A stretch of DNA of 44,480 bases from Halomonas campaniensis (GCF_002211105.1 NZ_JPUA01000019.1:1-44480); one strand, 5' to 3'; shown: positions 34,698-43,612, numbered from the stretch's first letter. The notes: generated by a model from the letters alone, not told the origin. Translations and numbers: made by a program.

Positions 34698-36500
34698 TCA
34701 GCACGCTGCCACCTTCGATTGCAGTGAATTTGTCATCTCTTCCAGTGCCCAAAGACGAGCATAAAGCCCCTTGCGGGCTAGCAGTTGGTCGTGATCGCCT
34801 TGCTCTGCGACCTTGCCGCCATCGAGTACCAGAATGTGGTCGGCGTGCATGATCGAATTGAGGTGATGCGAAATAATCACCAGCGTGCGTCCCTGGGTTA
34901 AACGCGAAAGTGCCTGCTGAATGGCCAGCTCGTTGCTGGCGTCAACCGCTGCTGTCGCCTCGTCCAGAACCAATAAAGGCGGATCAAGTAACATGGCGCG
35001 GGCGATGCTGATACGCTGCTGCTCGCCACCGGAGAGCTGAATATCCTCGCCAACCATCGAGCGATAGCCGTGAGGGAGCGCTGCAATACGTTCGTGGATA
35101 TTCGCCGCGCGCGCGGCATCCTCGATCTCCTGCTGGCTGGCCGAAGGGCGGCCCAGCGCAATGTTGTCACCAATGCTGGCATGGATCAGGCGCACGTCCT
35201 GGAGAACAAAACCCATCCGCTGGTAGAGCGTCGACATCTCCATATGGCGCAGATCCACCCCGCCTAACGTAATGCGCCCATGGGTGGGGTCAAAAAAGCG
35301 CAGCATCAGGCGTGCCAGGGTGGATTTGCCCGCCCCTGAGGGGCCAACAACCGCCGTCACGCTGCCGGGGGGGAGCGTAAAGTGAAGGTTAGATAGCCCG
35401 TTTTGCGCGTTGTCATAGACGTAACTGACGTTTTCAAAGCGAACTTCATGGTCGTCTGGGAGCTGGCGCTCGTCAGCGGGGATCGATGGCAGCACCGGCG
35501 TTTCAAGCAGCGCCATGACGCGCTGGGCGGCGCCCACGGCACTGCCTAAGTCGTGCAGTAAGGTATGCAGCAGCAGTAACGGGGCGCAGATGCCTGGGGC
35601 GACCAGAATGAAGGGCACCAGGTCGACCGGCTCTGACCAGCCGATGGCGACTGAAAAAATGCCAAACGTGAGTGTCAGGCCCAATACCGTTACGGCTGTC
35701 ACCATCGCATGGACATGCGCCATAGACGCGACCAGAGGGCGGGTAAATTGCTCAAAGGCTTGGGCAAAACTATCCACGGCTGCTTGATAGCCACGATAGG
35801 CTTTGCCGGTCGTACCGAAGGCCTTGACGACGGGAATGCCGCAGACAAATTCATTAATGGCGTTATTCATGCGCTCCAGCTGGGCAATAAACTCCCCCAT
35901 ATTGGTTTTGCTGGCTTGCATCAGCCGGCGCAGGAAAAGAAAGAAACCGGGCAGGGGTAGCAACGTCACCAGAGCGATCTTCCAATCCAGCGCGACCAGA
36001 TAGAGCACCGAGATCAGTAAGGCGCCCAGCACGCGTCCTACCGCCGTGTAGAAGTGCGCGGTCAGGCTGTGCAGCGTCGCAATGTCGTCCTGCATCGCCT
36101 GTTTTACGTCGCCGGAGGCGCGGCTGGTAAACCAGCCAAGCGGTGCTTGGGACAAACGCCGCATCACAGCCAAGCGTAGCTGGTAGGTGAGTTGGTTATC
36201 CGCCAAGTGCGTGACCAGCTCGCCCAGGAACATACACCCCATGCCGACAAAGAGGCTCGCGACGCTGGCGGCTACCACCCAGCCGATTTCACGCATGCTG
36301 GCGGTTGATAACTCCCCGGTGGTGCCTGGGTCAGAGACAAGAATCTTGGCGATATGCGCCATACCGGCAAGCGGCACCATCGTTAATATCGTGCCGATGC
36401 CCGCTAGCATTGCTGCGGCAATAAGCCGTGTGCGTATAGGGGCCAACACTTGGCTGATAGTGCTCTTGCCTTGGGGTATCGATGTGTCGTGCGTGCTCAT
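34698..36500 (-). CDS. ABC half-transporter, YbtP/IrtA-like (membrane domain + ATPase), first of a pair
   Basis: A 600-residue exporter-fold protein with six helices (about 1-310), then an ATPase with GPSGAGKST, LSGGEQQRISIARAM, LLVLDEATAAVD and switch region IISHHLNS. Motifs in both partners look complete, so both ATP sites of the heterodimer could be active. It has no SIP-type reductase domain, unlike mycobacterial IrtA. It is first in the leftward siderophore operon, 234 bases from the divergent TetR gene, and its promoter region carries two perfect dyads. Import rather than export is inferred from the company of binding protein and receptor. Confidence 0.83.
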   Translation of the reverse strand: MSTHDTSIPQGKSTISQVLAPIRTRLIAAAMLAGIGTILTMVPLAGMAHIAKILVSDPGTTGELSTASMREIGWVVAASVASLFVGMGCMFLGELVTHLADNQLTYQLRLAVMRRLSQAPLGWFTSRASGDVKQAMQDDIATLHSLTAHFYTAVGRVLGALLISVLYLVALDWKIALVTLLPLPGFFLFLRRLMQASKTNMGEFIAQLERMNNAINEFVCGIPVVKAFGTTGKAYRGYQAAVDSFAQAFEQFTRPLVASMAHVHAMVTAVTVLGLTLTFGIFSVAIGWSEPVDLVPFILVAPGICAPLLLLHTLLHDLGSAVGAAQRVMALLETPVLPSIPADERQLPDDHEVRFENVSYVYDNAQNGLSNLHFTLPPGSVTAVVGPSGAGKSTLARLMLRFFDPTHGRITLGGVDLRHMEMSTLYQRMGFVLQDVRLIHASIGDNIALGRPSASQQEIEDAARAANIHERIAALPHGYRSMVGEDIQLSGGEQQRISIARAMLLDPPLLVLDEATAAVDASNELAIQQALSRLTQGRTLVIISHHLNSIMHADHILVLDGGKVAEQGDHDQLLARKGLYARLWALEEMTNSLQSKVAAC

Positions 36501-36623
36501 GAAACGTTAGTACTCGGCCATAGGGGGTGATCGAGCCTGCGTGCTTGCGGCAGCATCTAATGGAAGAGTCTGCGTAGCAGCGAGCTTTAACGAGAATTAG
36601 TCGCGTTTAAGTAGGCTAATAGA

Positions 36624-36652
36624 TAATTAGTTTCATGGCAATAAACTAATTA
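36624..36652. promoter_or_regulatory. Perfect 10-9-10 operator dyad in the TetR/siderophore gap
   Basis: TAATTAGTTT (36624-36633) and AAACTAATTA (36643-36652) are perfect inverted repeats around nine bases. The site abuts a TATAAT on the plus strand and covers the likely -10 of the minus-strand promoter: the placement of an autoregulating TetR operator. Confidence 0.7.
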
Positions 36653-36669
36653 GTATAATTGCATGTCAA
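36641..36669 (-). promoter_or_regulatory. Candidate sigma-70 promoter of the siderophore operon
   Basis: On the minus strand a perfect -35 TTGACA (36669-36664) is followed after 18 bases by TTTATT, a 4/6 match to -10. It reads toward the ABC half-transporter gene and is overlapped by both dyads. Confidence 0.5.
36654..36659 (+). promoter_or_regulatory. Candidate -10 element of the tetR-family gene
   Basis: A consensus TATAAT sits between the two dyads, 75 bases before the ATG. The matching -35 is poor, as is common in repressed promoters. Confidence 0.5.
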
Positions 36670-36682
36670 TCGACTAATTGAC
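36665..36682. promoter_or_regulatory. Second perfect dyad in the TetR/siderophore gap
   Basis: GTCAAT-CGACTA-ATTGAC is a perfect 6-6-6 inverted repeat that includes most of the minus-strand -35. Its CTAATT core recalls the first dyad, so the same regulator may bind both. Confidence 0.55.
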
Positions 36683-36734
36683 CCTACGGTGAGTGAATGG
36701 CTAGATAAGGGGCGCTAGCGATCAAGGACGCAAT

Positions 36735-37373
36735 ATGACAACGCAACAGCCAGTTAAAACACGGGGGCGGCCGCCTACCATCACGCTTGAGCGTATTGCG
36801 AATGCGGGTATCGAAATCGGCCTACCCAACATCACCTTTGTCGGGGTGGCCAGCGCGCTAGGCATCAGCCATATGGCGCTTTATAAGCATGTGCCCAATT
36901 TAAAGGCGCTGAAATGCTTAGTGGCCGAAGAGATATTTCAACGTTGGAAAATTCCACGAGCTTCCAATGATGCGCCCGGGGAATTGAAAGAGTATCTATT
37001 CACTTTTGCCGCCTCGATACGCGAGTTTGTCAAAGCTCACCCAGGATTAACGCCCTATGTGATTCGTCGCTTGGCTGCTACTCAGCCCATGATTGAAAAA
37101 ATTCGTGCACATCAAAACCATATTGCGGAGGTGTATGATATCTCCCAGGAGCAGGCTCGCTGGCTTTTGGCGACGATAGCTTTTCAATGCTTTTCCGTCG
37201 CCGATACGATTTATTCGGTAGTGGGGAAAGAGCCTGTCGAGGAGGCTAACCGCGGCCTGGAGGAGGTCGAAATGGAGGCGGAATTAGATGAAGGTATGCG
37301 AGCGCTTATTACTGGTGCGCTAGTAATACTGACCGAGAACTCACTTGGGGAAGCTCGCTATTCTCCCCCTTAG
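36735..37373 (+). CDS. TetR-family transcriptional regulator
   Basis: A 212-residue regulator. The N-terminal helix-turn-helix (about residues 18-62) contains ITFVGVASALGISHMALYKHVPN, the TetR fingerprint. The rest is a helical ligand and dimer domain with a glutamate-rich C-terminal part. AAGGA stands upstream of the ATG. It diverges from the siderophore-import operon, and two dyads lie in the shared gap, so it likely represses both. The ligand, possibly the ferri-siderophore or another envelope compound, is unknown. Confidence 0.88.
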   Translation: MTTQQPVKTRGRPPTITLERIANAGIEIGLPNITFVGVASALGISHMALYKHVPNLKALKCLVAEEIFQRWKIPRASNDAPGELKEYLFTFAASIREFVKAHPGLTPYVIRRLAATQPMIEKIRAHQNHIAEVYDISQEQARWLLATIAFQCFSVADTIYSVVGKEPVEEANRGLEEVEMEAELDEGMRALITGALVILTENSLGEARYSPP

Positions 37374-37481
37374 GGTCGGGAAAGGCTGTTTTCAGATAGG
37401 CGGAGTAACCAAGCGGAGTAGCGTCTGGCGGGCTCATGTAACGTTTGAAAGGTGATGTCAAAAACGTTATCCACACCCGGT

Positions 37482-37946
37482 TCAAAGTCTTGGATCGGGT
37501 TGGAAGGGCAGTGCCTCGGCCGCTGCGACGATTTGATCGAATAAGGGGTGTGCCGGGTTGAGCATGTAATTGGGCTCTCTCGGCACGACCACGCTTGGCA
37601 CTGCCAGTGCCAGACTCTGGTTGGAGGCTAGCCAGCCATCACCCAGTTCGGCGGTCTCTGCGGGCGCGGGTGCTTCCCGCCAGTTTGCAGGTAAATCTTC
37701 GGCGCCAACGCTGAGAATGCTTTCGGCGGGTAGCGTCAGGCGCAGCAGCGCATAGGCATTAAGCAGCCGATAGCTTTCCAGATGCACCATAATTTCCAGC
37801 AGCGCCAGCGACTCAGCGCTTGCCACATACACGCAGGCGTTGCCTGGACTGCTCCAGCGCCCACCGTAAAGTCGTGCGCCTTCGCTATCAAACGCTGTCT
37901 CCTGAAACTTGCGCTTCACCAGCCGGTAAGCGGTGACCTCGCTCAT
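37482..37946 (-). CDS. RES-domain toxin (NAD+-degrading, RES-Xre module)
   Basis: A 154-residue RES protein. The conserved arginine lies in GARLYGGRWSSPG, the glutamate in SLALLEIMVHLE, and the serine near the C-terminus in VPSVVVPREPNYMLNPAHP. Characterised RES toxins (for example MbcT) consume NAD+ by phosphorolysis or hydrolysis and stop growth. It overlaps the antitoxin gene by four bases and is second in the pair, the usual order for RES-Xre. All three hallmark residues are present, so it is probably active. Confidence 0.88.
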   Translation of the reverse strand: MSEVTAYRLVKRKFQETAFDSEGARLYGGRWSSPGNACVYVASAESLALLEIMVHLESYRLLNAYALLRLTLPAESILSVGAEDLPANWREAPAPAETAELGDGWLASNQSLALAVPSVVVPREPNYMLNPAHPLFDQIVAAAEALPFQPDPRL

Positions 37947-38392
37947 ACCGAGACACCATGCTCAAGCCGCCCGATCAAGTTAAGCACCGTTTGATACTCC
38001 GCCGAGGTTGCGCTCATTTCCACGGGACGGCGCCCGCCTAGCCCGGCATTAGGCTTGAGCAGCCAAGCGCGGGCGCCATCGGCGTCGCCTTCAAACAGAT
38101 CCAGCGCCGCTTTAAAGAGCTCAGCAAAGCGATACAGCCGGTCGCTTTCCGCCATCTTGAAACGGCCCGATTTGGCGCGACGGCTCAACGTGGCAGGGGG
38201 AATGTCCACATAGCTCGCCAGTACTTTCTGCTCAATACCTGACACTTTGGCAAGCTGAGGGTAAACCCGGTACTCCACGCCTTCATGCAATAACTCATGC
38301 AGCTTTCGGCCACGGGCAGGCAGGCCAATTTGTTGCCAGAAACCGAACGCCAAGGCTTTGGGTGGTTGGTACTGAGTGAAATGGACATCCAT
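37943..38392 (-). CDS. Xre/MbcA/ParS-type antitoxin (DUF2384)
   Basis: A 149-residue antitoxin. The N-terminal helix-turn-helix region has DIPPATLSRRAKSGRFKMAESDRLYRFAELFKAALDLF, linking the DNA-binding fold to the DUF2384 toxin-binding domain, which begins about residue 85 and includes ARAWLLKPNAGLGGRRPVEM. It neutralises the RES toxin and represses the operon. GAGG lies upstream of the ATG. A palindrome 32 bases upstream is a likely operator. Confidence 0.88.
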   Translation of the reverse strand: MDVHFTQYQPPKALAFGFWQQIGLPARGRKLHELLHEGVEYRVYPQLAKVSGIEQKVLASYVDIPPATLSRRAKSGRFKMAESDRLYRFAELFKAALDLFEGDADGARAWLLKPNAGLGGRRPVEMSATSAEYQTVLNLIGRLEHGVSV

Positions 38393-38423
38393 GGCGTTAT
38401 CCTCATTTGATACTTTAAAGATC

Positions 38424-38435
38424 TATCAATTGATA
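38424..38435. promoter_or_regulatory. Operator palindrome of the RES-Xre pair
   Basis: TATCAATTGATA is a perfect 12-bp palindrome, 32 bases before the antitoxin start. A related half-site, TATCAAATGA on the minus strand, lies between it and the gene. It is the natural target of the antitoxin. Confidence 0.6.
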
Positions 38436-38582
38436 TACATGATGCATTTGCCGCCGTCAAGTGATGCACATAGGAGAGAAGATATCTGGTGGGCTAATCG
38501 CTAAAACCCTGTTCTGTGTTCGGTTGCAGGCGATTTTTTGCCTGTAACATTGATTGCTTTAGCAATAAGAAGCAGGTGGGGT

Positions 38583-39944
38583 ATGCGCTATAAAGATAAA
38601 TATCAGCTCGCCGCCGAGTGGCAGACGCTTCTGGAGCGTACGCCTAAGCCGTTGCGGCAAGCCGTCGAGACCCTGGTGGAGAGCCACGGTGATTACTTTG
38701 CTGACCACTTTTATCGGGTGATGCTGGAAGACCCGCACGCCTCGCTGTTTCTCTCCAATGATCAAGTAGAGCAGCGTTTAAACCCTTCAATGCGGCGCTG
38801 GCTGAAGGCCATGTTTGCCGTCGATCACGCCGATTTTGAGTCCCTGGTTGAGCAGCAGGAGAAAGTGGGGCAGGTGCATGCACGTATCGATATACCGGTT
38901 AACCTGGTGCTTAACGGGGCGCGGCAGCTTAAACAGGCGTTTTATCAGCAGATCAATGCCACCTTCAAAAGCCCGCTATCGCCGGGGAATGCTTCGGTGT
39001 ATGTCTCCGACCATATCGATATGGCCATGGAAATTATGAGCCATGCCTACTCGGTGGCCAGTGACCGTAATGCGCGCACCGAAGAGGCGTATAAGCTGTT
39101 TTCTCTTACTCAAAGCATCGGTGACGAGCGTGAACGTCAGCGTTCGGCGCTGCTGCACTGGGAAAATATGCTGATGTTTGCCGTTGCCGCCCAGCAGGAT
39201 TTGACCACACTGCCGCGGTTATCCAATTCCGATTTTGGTCTATGGTACTTCCATAAAGCGTGCCATGCGTTTGAGGGTGCGCCGGAAATTGCCACTATCT
39301 CTCGCCATATTCAGCAAGTGGATCGTGAGTGGCTGGAAGTCCTGCTCCATGAAGACCCTAGCCAACGGCTCCAGGCGCTGAGTGAGATTCGTGACGCCGC
39401 TCGTATGGTGTTGATGCTGCTCGACGATGTGCTGGAACGTGCCTCCGGTTTAGATGCTGGACGCGACAGCTTAACCCGGCTGCTCAACCGCAAGTTTTTG
39501 TCGGTGGTGCTTAGCCGCGAGATTGAGATCGCCCGCCACTCGGAGCACTGCTTTGCGCTGTTAATGGTCGATATCGACCACTTTAAGTCGATTAATGACA
39601 CCCATGGGCACGACGCAGGCGACAGCGTGCTGCAGCAGGTGGCGAGTATTCTGGATCGTTCCACCCGTGGTGGTGATTACGTTTTCCGCATGGGCGGCGA
39701 AGAGTTTTTGATTGTGCTGGTCAATACTGACCACGATGGCAGCCGGTTATTTGCTGAGCGTTTACGTCAGTCGGTGGCAAAAGAGCCAATGCTCGCTGGC
39801 GCCGATACGCTGCTAAACGTAACGATCAGCGTGGGAGTCACACTCCATGACGGCCACCCCGACTATCACCGCTCCTTACAGCGGGCCGACCAGGCGCTTT
39901 ATCAAGCAAAGCGCAGCGGGCGGGATCGGGTAGTGGTGCAATGA
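38583..39944 (+). CDS. Globin-coupled diguanylate cyclase (DosC/YddV-like)
   Basis: A 453-residue cytosolic oxygen sensor. The haem globin domain (about 1-155) has proximal His99 in GQVHARIDIP and distal Tyr44 in HFYRVML, each one position off E. coli DosC (Tyr43, His98). A helical linker (about 160-290) leads to a GGDEF domain (about 295-453) with active motif GGEEF (371-375). An inhibitory RxxD site, RGGD (362-365), lies five residues before it. It should make cyclic di-GMP in response to O2. The ATG at 38583 with AGGTGGGG upstream is preferred; an upstream TTG has no ribosome site. No phosphodiesterase partner is present nearby. Confidence 0.92.
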   Translation: MRYKDKYQLAAEWQTLLERTPKPLRQAVETLVESHGDYFADHFYRVMLEDPHASLFLSNDQVEQRLNPSMRRWLKAMFAVDHADFESLVEQQEKVGQVHARIDIPVNLVLNGARQLKQAFYQQINATFKSPLSPGNASVYVSDHIDMAMEIMSHAYSVASDRNARTEEAYKLFSLTQSIGDERERQRSALLHWENMLMFAVAAQQDLTTLPRLSNSDFGLWYFHKACHAFEGAPEIATISRHIQQVDREWLEVLLHEDPSQRLQALSEIRDAARMVLMLLDDVLERASGLDAGRDSLTRLLNRKFLSVVLSREIEIARHSEHCFALLMVDIDHFKSINDTHGHDAGDSVLQQVASILDRSTRGGDYVFRMGGEEFLIVLVNTDHDGSRLFAERLRQSVAKEPMLAGADTLLNVTISVGVTLHDGHPDYHRSLQRADQALYQAKRSGRDRVVVQ

Positions 39945-39973
39945 TGTTGCTGGAGGTATGCAGCGAACATTAA

Positions 39974-40020
39974 TGCGCTTTTCTGGTGCGTATCGTATTT
40001 ATCTGTTCTTTTTTGGTGCG
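39974..40020. promoter_or_regulatory. NtrC-like sites upstream of the urease operon
   Basis: TGCGCTTTTCTGGTGCG (39974-39990) fits GCAC-N7-GTGC with one mismatch, and a second TTGGTGCG half-site lies 30 bases on (40013-40020). They are about 100-140 bases upstream of the sigma-54 element, in the 230-base gap after the cyclase gene. Confidence 0.5.
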
Positions 40021-40116
40021 TTATGTGCGCGCTAAGTACGCGTTAGGCGCGCGTTATGTGACCTATTACGACGATCCAAGCCCTCCCGCGGCCGCAAAAT
40101 AGGTTTTTCACCATTT

Positions 40117-40132
40117 TGGCGCATTAATTGCA
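40117..40132 (+). promoter_or_regulatory. Sigma-54 promoter of the urease operon
   Basis: TGGCGCATTAATTGCA has correct GG-GC spacing and differs from the consensus TGGCACG-N4-TTGCA at two minor positions only. It shares TGGCGCA...TTGCA exactly with the urt promoter. The ureD ATG is 42 bases downstream. Confidence 0.8.
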
Positions 40133-40174
40133 GTGGTTAGTGAAAAGCTCACTGTAAGGAAGCGATAGCCACCC

Positions 40175-41059
40175 ATGATTCTGAGCGATATCGCCACCCC
40201 CCCCGTTGCCTCTGGCCACCGCTTCGATGCAGGCCGCCATTGGGCGGCTTCGTTAGCGCTCAACTTTGCTCATCGCGATGGCGCCACGCGCATGGTGCAG
40301 GCTCGCCATCAGGGGCCACTGCGGGTGCAGCGCCCTTTCTACCCGGAAGGGCGCGGTGAGGCTTGCCATGTCTATGTGCTACACCCGCCGGGCGGGTTAG
40401 TCAGCGGCGATGCGCTCACCATTAGCGCCCACGTTGAGCGCGGCGCTCATGCACTGCTGACGACCCCAGCCGCCAATAAGCTCTATAAAGCCGACAGCCA
40501 GGGCGTGGCGTGGACGCAGCACACCCGGTTGAGCGTTGAAGATGACGCGACACTTGAATGGCTGCCCCAGGAGACCATCGCCTTTGATGGTTCCAAGGGT
40601 GAGCAGCGCACCCAAATTGATCTTCACGGCAGCGCCCGCTGCCTGGGCTGGGAAGTGATGGCGCTGGGGCGCCCGGCCAGCGATTTACCCTATGTTTCAG
40701 GGCGTATTGAGCAGCACTTCCGCCTGACCCTGGATGGCAAGCCGCTGTGGTTAGAGCGCCAACCGCTTGATCCGCTCCACCCACGCTTCGTGGGGCGCTG
40801 GGGGCAGGGCGGTGCAACGGTGCAGGCCACGCTCTGGGCGGTGGGCATTGCTGACGCGCCTGCGGCCATTGACGCCCTGCGTGAAGCGCTGCCGGATAAC
40901 CCGCGCTGGGCAGTCACCGCCCGCCACGGTGTTCTGTTGCTGCGCTACTTAGGCAACTCGCGCAACGAAGCCTGGGCGTTGTGTGAACAAGCCTGGCAAC
41001 TGCTGCGCCCCCGGTGGATTGAGCGTGAAGCGCATACACCACGAATTTGGCTAACTTAA
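40175..41059 (+). CDS. ureD: Urease accessory protein UreD (UreH)
   Basis: A 294-residue cytosolic chaperone that, with UreF and UreG, forms the complex delivering nickel to apo-urease. Family blocks include [28 protein letters not shown] and [12 protein letters not shown]. It is first in the urease operon, as usual in gammaproteobacteria, 38 bases before ureA, and is preceded by a sigma-54 promoter. AAGGAAGCG provides the ribosome site. Confidence 0.93.
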   Translation: MILSDIATPPVASGHRFDAGRHWAASLALNFAHRDGATRMVQARHQGPLRVQRPFYPEGRGEACHVYVLHPPGGLVSGDALTISAHVERGAHALLTTPAANKLYKADSQGVAWTQHTRLSVEDDATLEWLPQETIAFDGSKGEQRTQIDLHGSARCLGWEVMALGRPASDLPYVSGRIEQHFRLTLDGKPLWLERQPLDPLHPRFVGRWGQGGATVQATLWAVGIADAPAAIDALREALPDNPRWAVTARHGVLLLRYLGNSRNEAWALCEQAWQLLRPRWIEREAHTPRIWLT

Positions 41060-41096
41060 TTCGTATCACTGTGATGCATTGCTGGAGACATATTCC

Positions 41097-41399
41097 ATGG
41101 AATTAACCCCAAGAGACAAAGACAAGCTGCTGCTGTTCTCGGCCGCCCAACTGGCGGAGCGCCGCAAGGCGCGTGGTTTAAAACTTAATTACCCGGAAGC
41201 GGTGGCGCTAATCAGCTTTGAGATTATGGAAGGTGCCCGGGATGGCCGCAGCGTAGCCGATTTGATGAGCTATGGCCGCGAGATCCTCAGCCGTGAAGAC
41301 GTGATGGAAGGTGTCGCCGAAATGGTCGACGAAGTGCAGGTGGAAGCCACCTTCCCGGATGGCACCAAGCTGGTCACTGTCCATACGCCTATTGTGTGA
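41097..41399 (+). CDS. ureA: Urease gamma subunit UreA
   Basis: A 100-residue structural subunit, exactly the usual length. It begins [18 protein letters not shown] and carries [24 protein letters not shown] and [20 protein letters not shown], the family fingerprints. The ATG at 41097 has GGAG nine bases upstream; a TTG at 41079 would add six residues foreign to the family. Confidence 0.96.
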   Translation: MELTPRDKDKLLLFSAAQLAERRKARGLKLNYPEAVALISFEIMEGARDGRSVADLMSYGREILSREDVMEGVAEMVDEVQVEATFPDGTKLVTVHTPIV

Positions 41400-41423
41400 G
41401 GGGCGATTGAAAGGAGCAAGTAG

Positions 41424-41744
41424 ATGATTCCCGGTGAGTACAAGTTAAAAGAGGGTGATATCGAGCTGTGCGCGGGGCGTGAGCGGATTAGCGTGGAAGT
41501 GGCCAATACCGGCGACCGTCCGATCCAGATTGGCTCCCACTACCACTTTGCCGAAGCCAACCCGGCGCTGGTGTTTGATCGCGACAAAACCCGAGGCTTT
41601 CGCCTGGACGTGGCCGCAGGCACGGCGATTCGCTTTGAGCCCGGCCAGACCCGTGAAGTCACGCTGATTCCCTATGTCGGCAAGCGCGAAATTTACGGTT
41701 TCCGCGGCGATGTGATGGGCGCGCTGGATGGAGGTAAACAATGA
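41424..41744 (+). CDS. ureB: Urease beta subunit UreB
   Basis: A 106-residue subunit beginning MIPGEYKL, with [26 protein letters not shown] and [24 protein letters not shown], all characteristic. AAGGAG precedes the ATG and the stop overlaps ureC by four bases (ATGA), coupling the beta and alpha subunits. Confidence 0.96.
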   Translation: MIPGEYKLKEGDIELCAGRERISVEVANTGDRPIQIGSHYHFAEANPALVFDRDKTRGFRLDVAAGTAIRFEPGQTREVTLIPYVGKREIYGFRGDVMGALDGGKQ

Positions 41745-43456
41745 AACTGACCAATAAGATCAGTCGGCAAGCCTACGCCGATATGTACGGTCCCACGGTA
41801 GGCGACCGCGTGCGCCTGGGCGATACCGAGCTGTGGATCGAAGTCGAAAAAGACGCCACCCACTACGGCGATGAAGTGAAATTCGGCGGCGGCAAAGTCA
41901 TCCGCGACGGCATGGGCCAGAGCCAACGCGCCGATGGCACGGTGATGGATACGGTGATCACCAATGCGCTGATTTTAGATTGGTGGGGTATCGTTAAAGC
42001 CGATGTGGGGATTCAAAACGGCCGCATCGCCGCGATTGGCAAAGCAGGCAACCCGGATACCCAACCTGACGTTGAGATCGTGATTGGCCCCGGCACCGAA
42101 ATCATCTCCGGCGAAGGCAAGATCCTGACCGCGGGCGGTATCGATTCCCATATTCACTTTATCTGCCCCCAGCAGGTGGAAGAAGCGCTGATGAGCGGCG
42201 TCACCACCATGCTTGGCGGCGGTACCGGCCCGGCGACGGGTTCCAACGCCACCACCTGCACACCCGGCCCCTGGCATATTGGTAAAATGCTCCAGGCGGT
42301 CGACGATATGCCCATGAACATCGGCTTTCTGGGCAAAGGCAATGCCAGCCTGCCTGAGTCCCTGGAGCTCCAGCTCCAAGCGGGCGCCATGGGCCTCAAA
42401 CTGCACGAAGATTGGGGCACCACGCCTGCCTCGATCAATAACTGCCTTAACGTGGCCGATGCCTACGATGTGCAGGTGGCGATCCACACCGATACCCTAA
42501 ACGAATCGGGCTTTGTGGAAGACACCCTGGCCGCGTTCAAAGAGCGCTGCATTCACACCTATCACACCGAAGGCGCGGGTGGCGGCCACGCGCCGGATAT
42601 ACTCACCGCCTGTTCGAAAGCCTACGTGTTGCCGTCATCCACCAACCCAACACGGCCCTACACGGTCAACACCATCGACGAACACCTCGATATGCTGATG
42701 GTGTGCCACCATCTCGACCCCAATATCCCTGAAGACGTGGCCTTCGCCGACTCACGCATTCGCCGGGAAACCATCGCCGCCGAGGATATCCTCCACGATC
42801 TGGGCGTGATCTCGATGATCGCCTCTGACTCCCAAGCCATGGGACGGGTGGGCGAAGTGGTCTGCCGCACCTGGCAAACCGCCCATAAAATGAAGGTGCA
42901 GCGCGGCCTGCTGCCGGAGGACGAAGCCCTGGGCGCCGATAATTTCCGCGCCAAGCGCTATATCGCCAAGTACACCATTAACCCGGCGATTACCCACGGG
43001 ATCGCTCACGAAGTAGGTTCCATCGAAGTCGGTAAGCTGGCGGATCTGGTGCTGTGGAAACCGGCCTTCTTTGGCGTTAAGCCAGCGATGATGATCAAAG
43101 GCGGCATGATTGCGGCGGCGCCCATGGGCGACCCCAGTGCTTCGATTCCCACGCCGCAGCCGGTGCATTACCGCTATATGTTTGGTGCCTTTGGCCGTGC
43201 GGCCAGCCAAACCCGACTCAGCTTTGTCAGCCAGGCTGCGCTGGACGCCGGTATTAAAGAGACCCTGGGACTAAATAGCGAGCTCGCCGCGTGCAAAAAC
43301 GTGCGCCAGGTGCGCAAGCAGGATATGAAGCTAAACGATGCCTGCCCAGAACTCACCGTCGACCCGCAAACCTACGAAGTGCGCTGCGATGGCGAAATTT
43401 TAACCTGCGAACCCGCCACCGAACTGCCGCTGGCCCAGCGTTATCATTTGTTTTAA
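41741..43456 (+). CDS. ureC: Urease alpha (catalytic) subunit UreC
   Basis: A 571-residue catalytic subunit that hydrolyses urea to ammonia and carbamate at a two-nickel centre. All ligands are present: His137 and His139 (SHIHF), the lysine to be carbamylated, Lys220 (MGLKLHED), His249 (VAIHTD), His275 (TYHTEG) and Asp363 (IASDSQA). Flap residues Cys322-His323 lie in MVCHHLDP. Length matches the family. It is followed by a palindromic element before ureE. Confidence 0.97.
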   Translation: MKLTNKISRQAYADMYGPTVGDRVRLGDTELWIEVEKDATHYGDEVKFGGGKVIRDGMGQSQRADGTVMDTVITNALILDWWGIVKADVGIQNGRIAAIGKAGNPDTQPDVEIVIGPGTEIISGEGKILTAGGIDSHIHFICPQQVEEALMSGVTTMLGGGTGPATGSNATTCTPGPWHIGKMLQAVDDMPMNIGFLGKGNASLPESLELQLQAGAMGLKLHEDWGTTPASINNCLNVADAYDVQVAIHTDTLNESGFVEDTLAAFKERCIHTYHTEGAGGGHAPDILTACSKAYVLPSSTNPTRPYTVNTIDEHLDMLMVCHHLDPNIPEDVAFADSRIRRETIAAEDILHDLGVISMIASDSQAMGRVGEVVCRTWQTAHKMKVQRGLLPEDEALGADNFRAKRYIAKYTINPAITHGIAHEVGSIEVGKLADLVLWKPAFFGVKPAMMIKGGMIAAAPMGDPSASIPTPQPVHYRYMFGAFGRAASQTRLSFVSQAALDAGIKETLGLNSELAACKNVRQVRKQDMKLNDACPELTVDPQTYEVRCDGEILTCEPATELPLAQRYHLF

Positions 43457-43487
43457 TTGAGGCTATTTCATTTAGGTAGAGGTGACG

Positions 43488-43576
43488 GGGGTAGGTCGTA
43501 GAGAGGGTCTTTTGCCATGGATGGCAAAAGTAGCGTACAGGGAGGTATTCACAGCGCCCTCTCGTAGGCCTACCCC
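43488..43576. repeat. Palindromic element inside the urease operon
   Basis: The 156-base gap between ureC and ureE holds a nested inverted repeat. Outer arms are GGGGTAGG (43488-43495) with CCTACCCC (43569-43576); middle arms are GAGAGGG (43501-43507) with CCCTCTC (43557-43563). A separate 10-bp hairpin, CTTTTGCCAT-GG-ATGGCAAAAG (43509-43530), lies inside. The GCCATGGATGGC...GTACAGGGAGGTATTCACAGC wording resembles a dispersed extragenic repeat of Halomonas-like genomes. It likely lowers or processes the downstream accessory-gene message. Confidence 0.65.
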
Positions 43577-43612
43577 TGGCACAGCCTCCTAGCTAGCGAA
43601 AGGACGGTAGAG

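Noticed and set aside
36621..36652. Fur box upstream of the siderophore operon
   Set aside because: GATAATTAGTTT resembles part of a Fur box, but the perfect symmetry follows TAATTAGTTT/AAACTAATTA with a nine-base spacer, which does not fit the Fur pattern.
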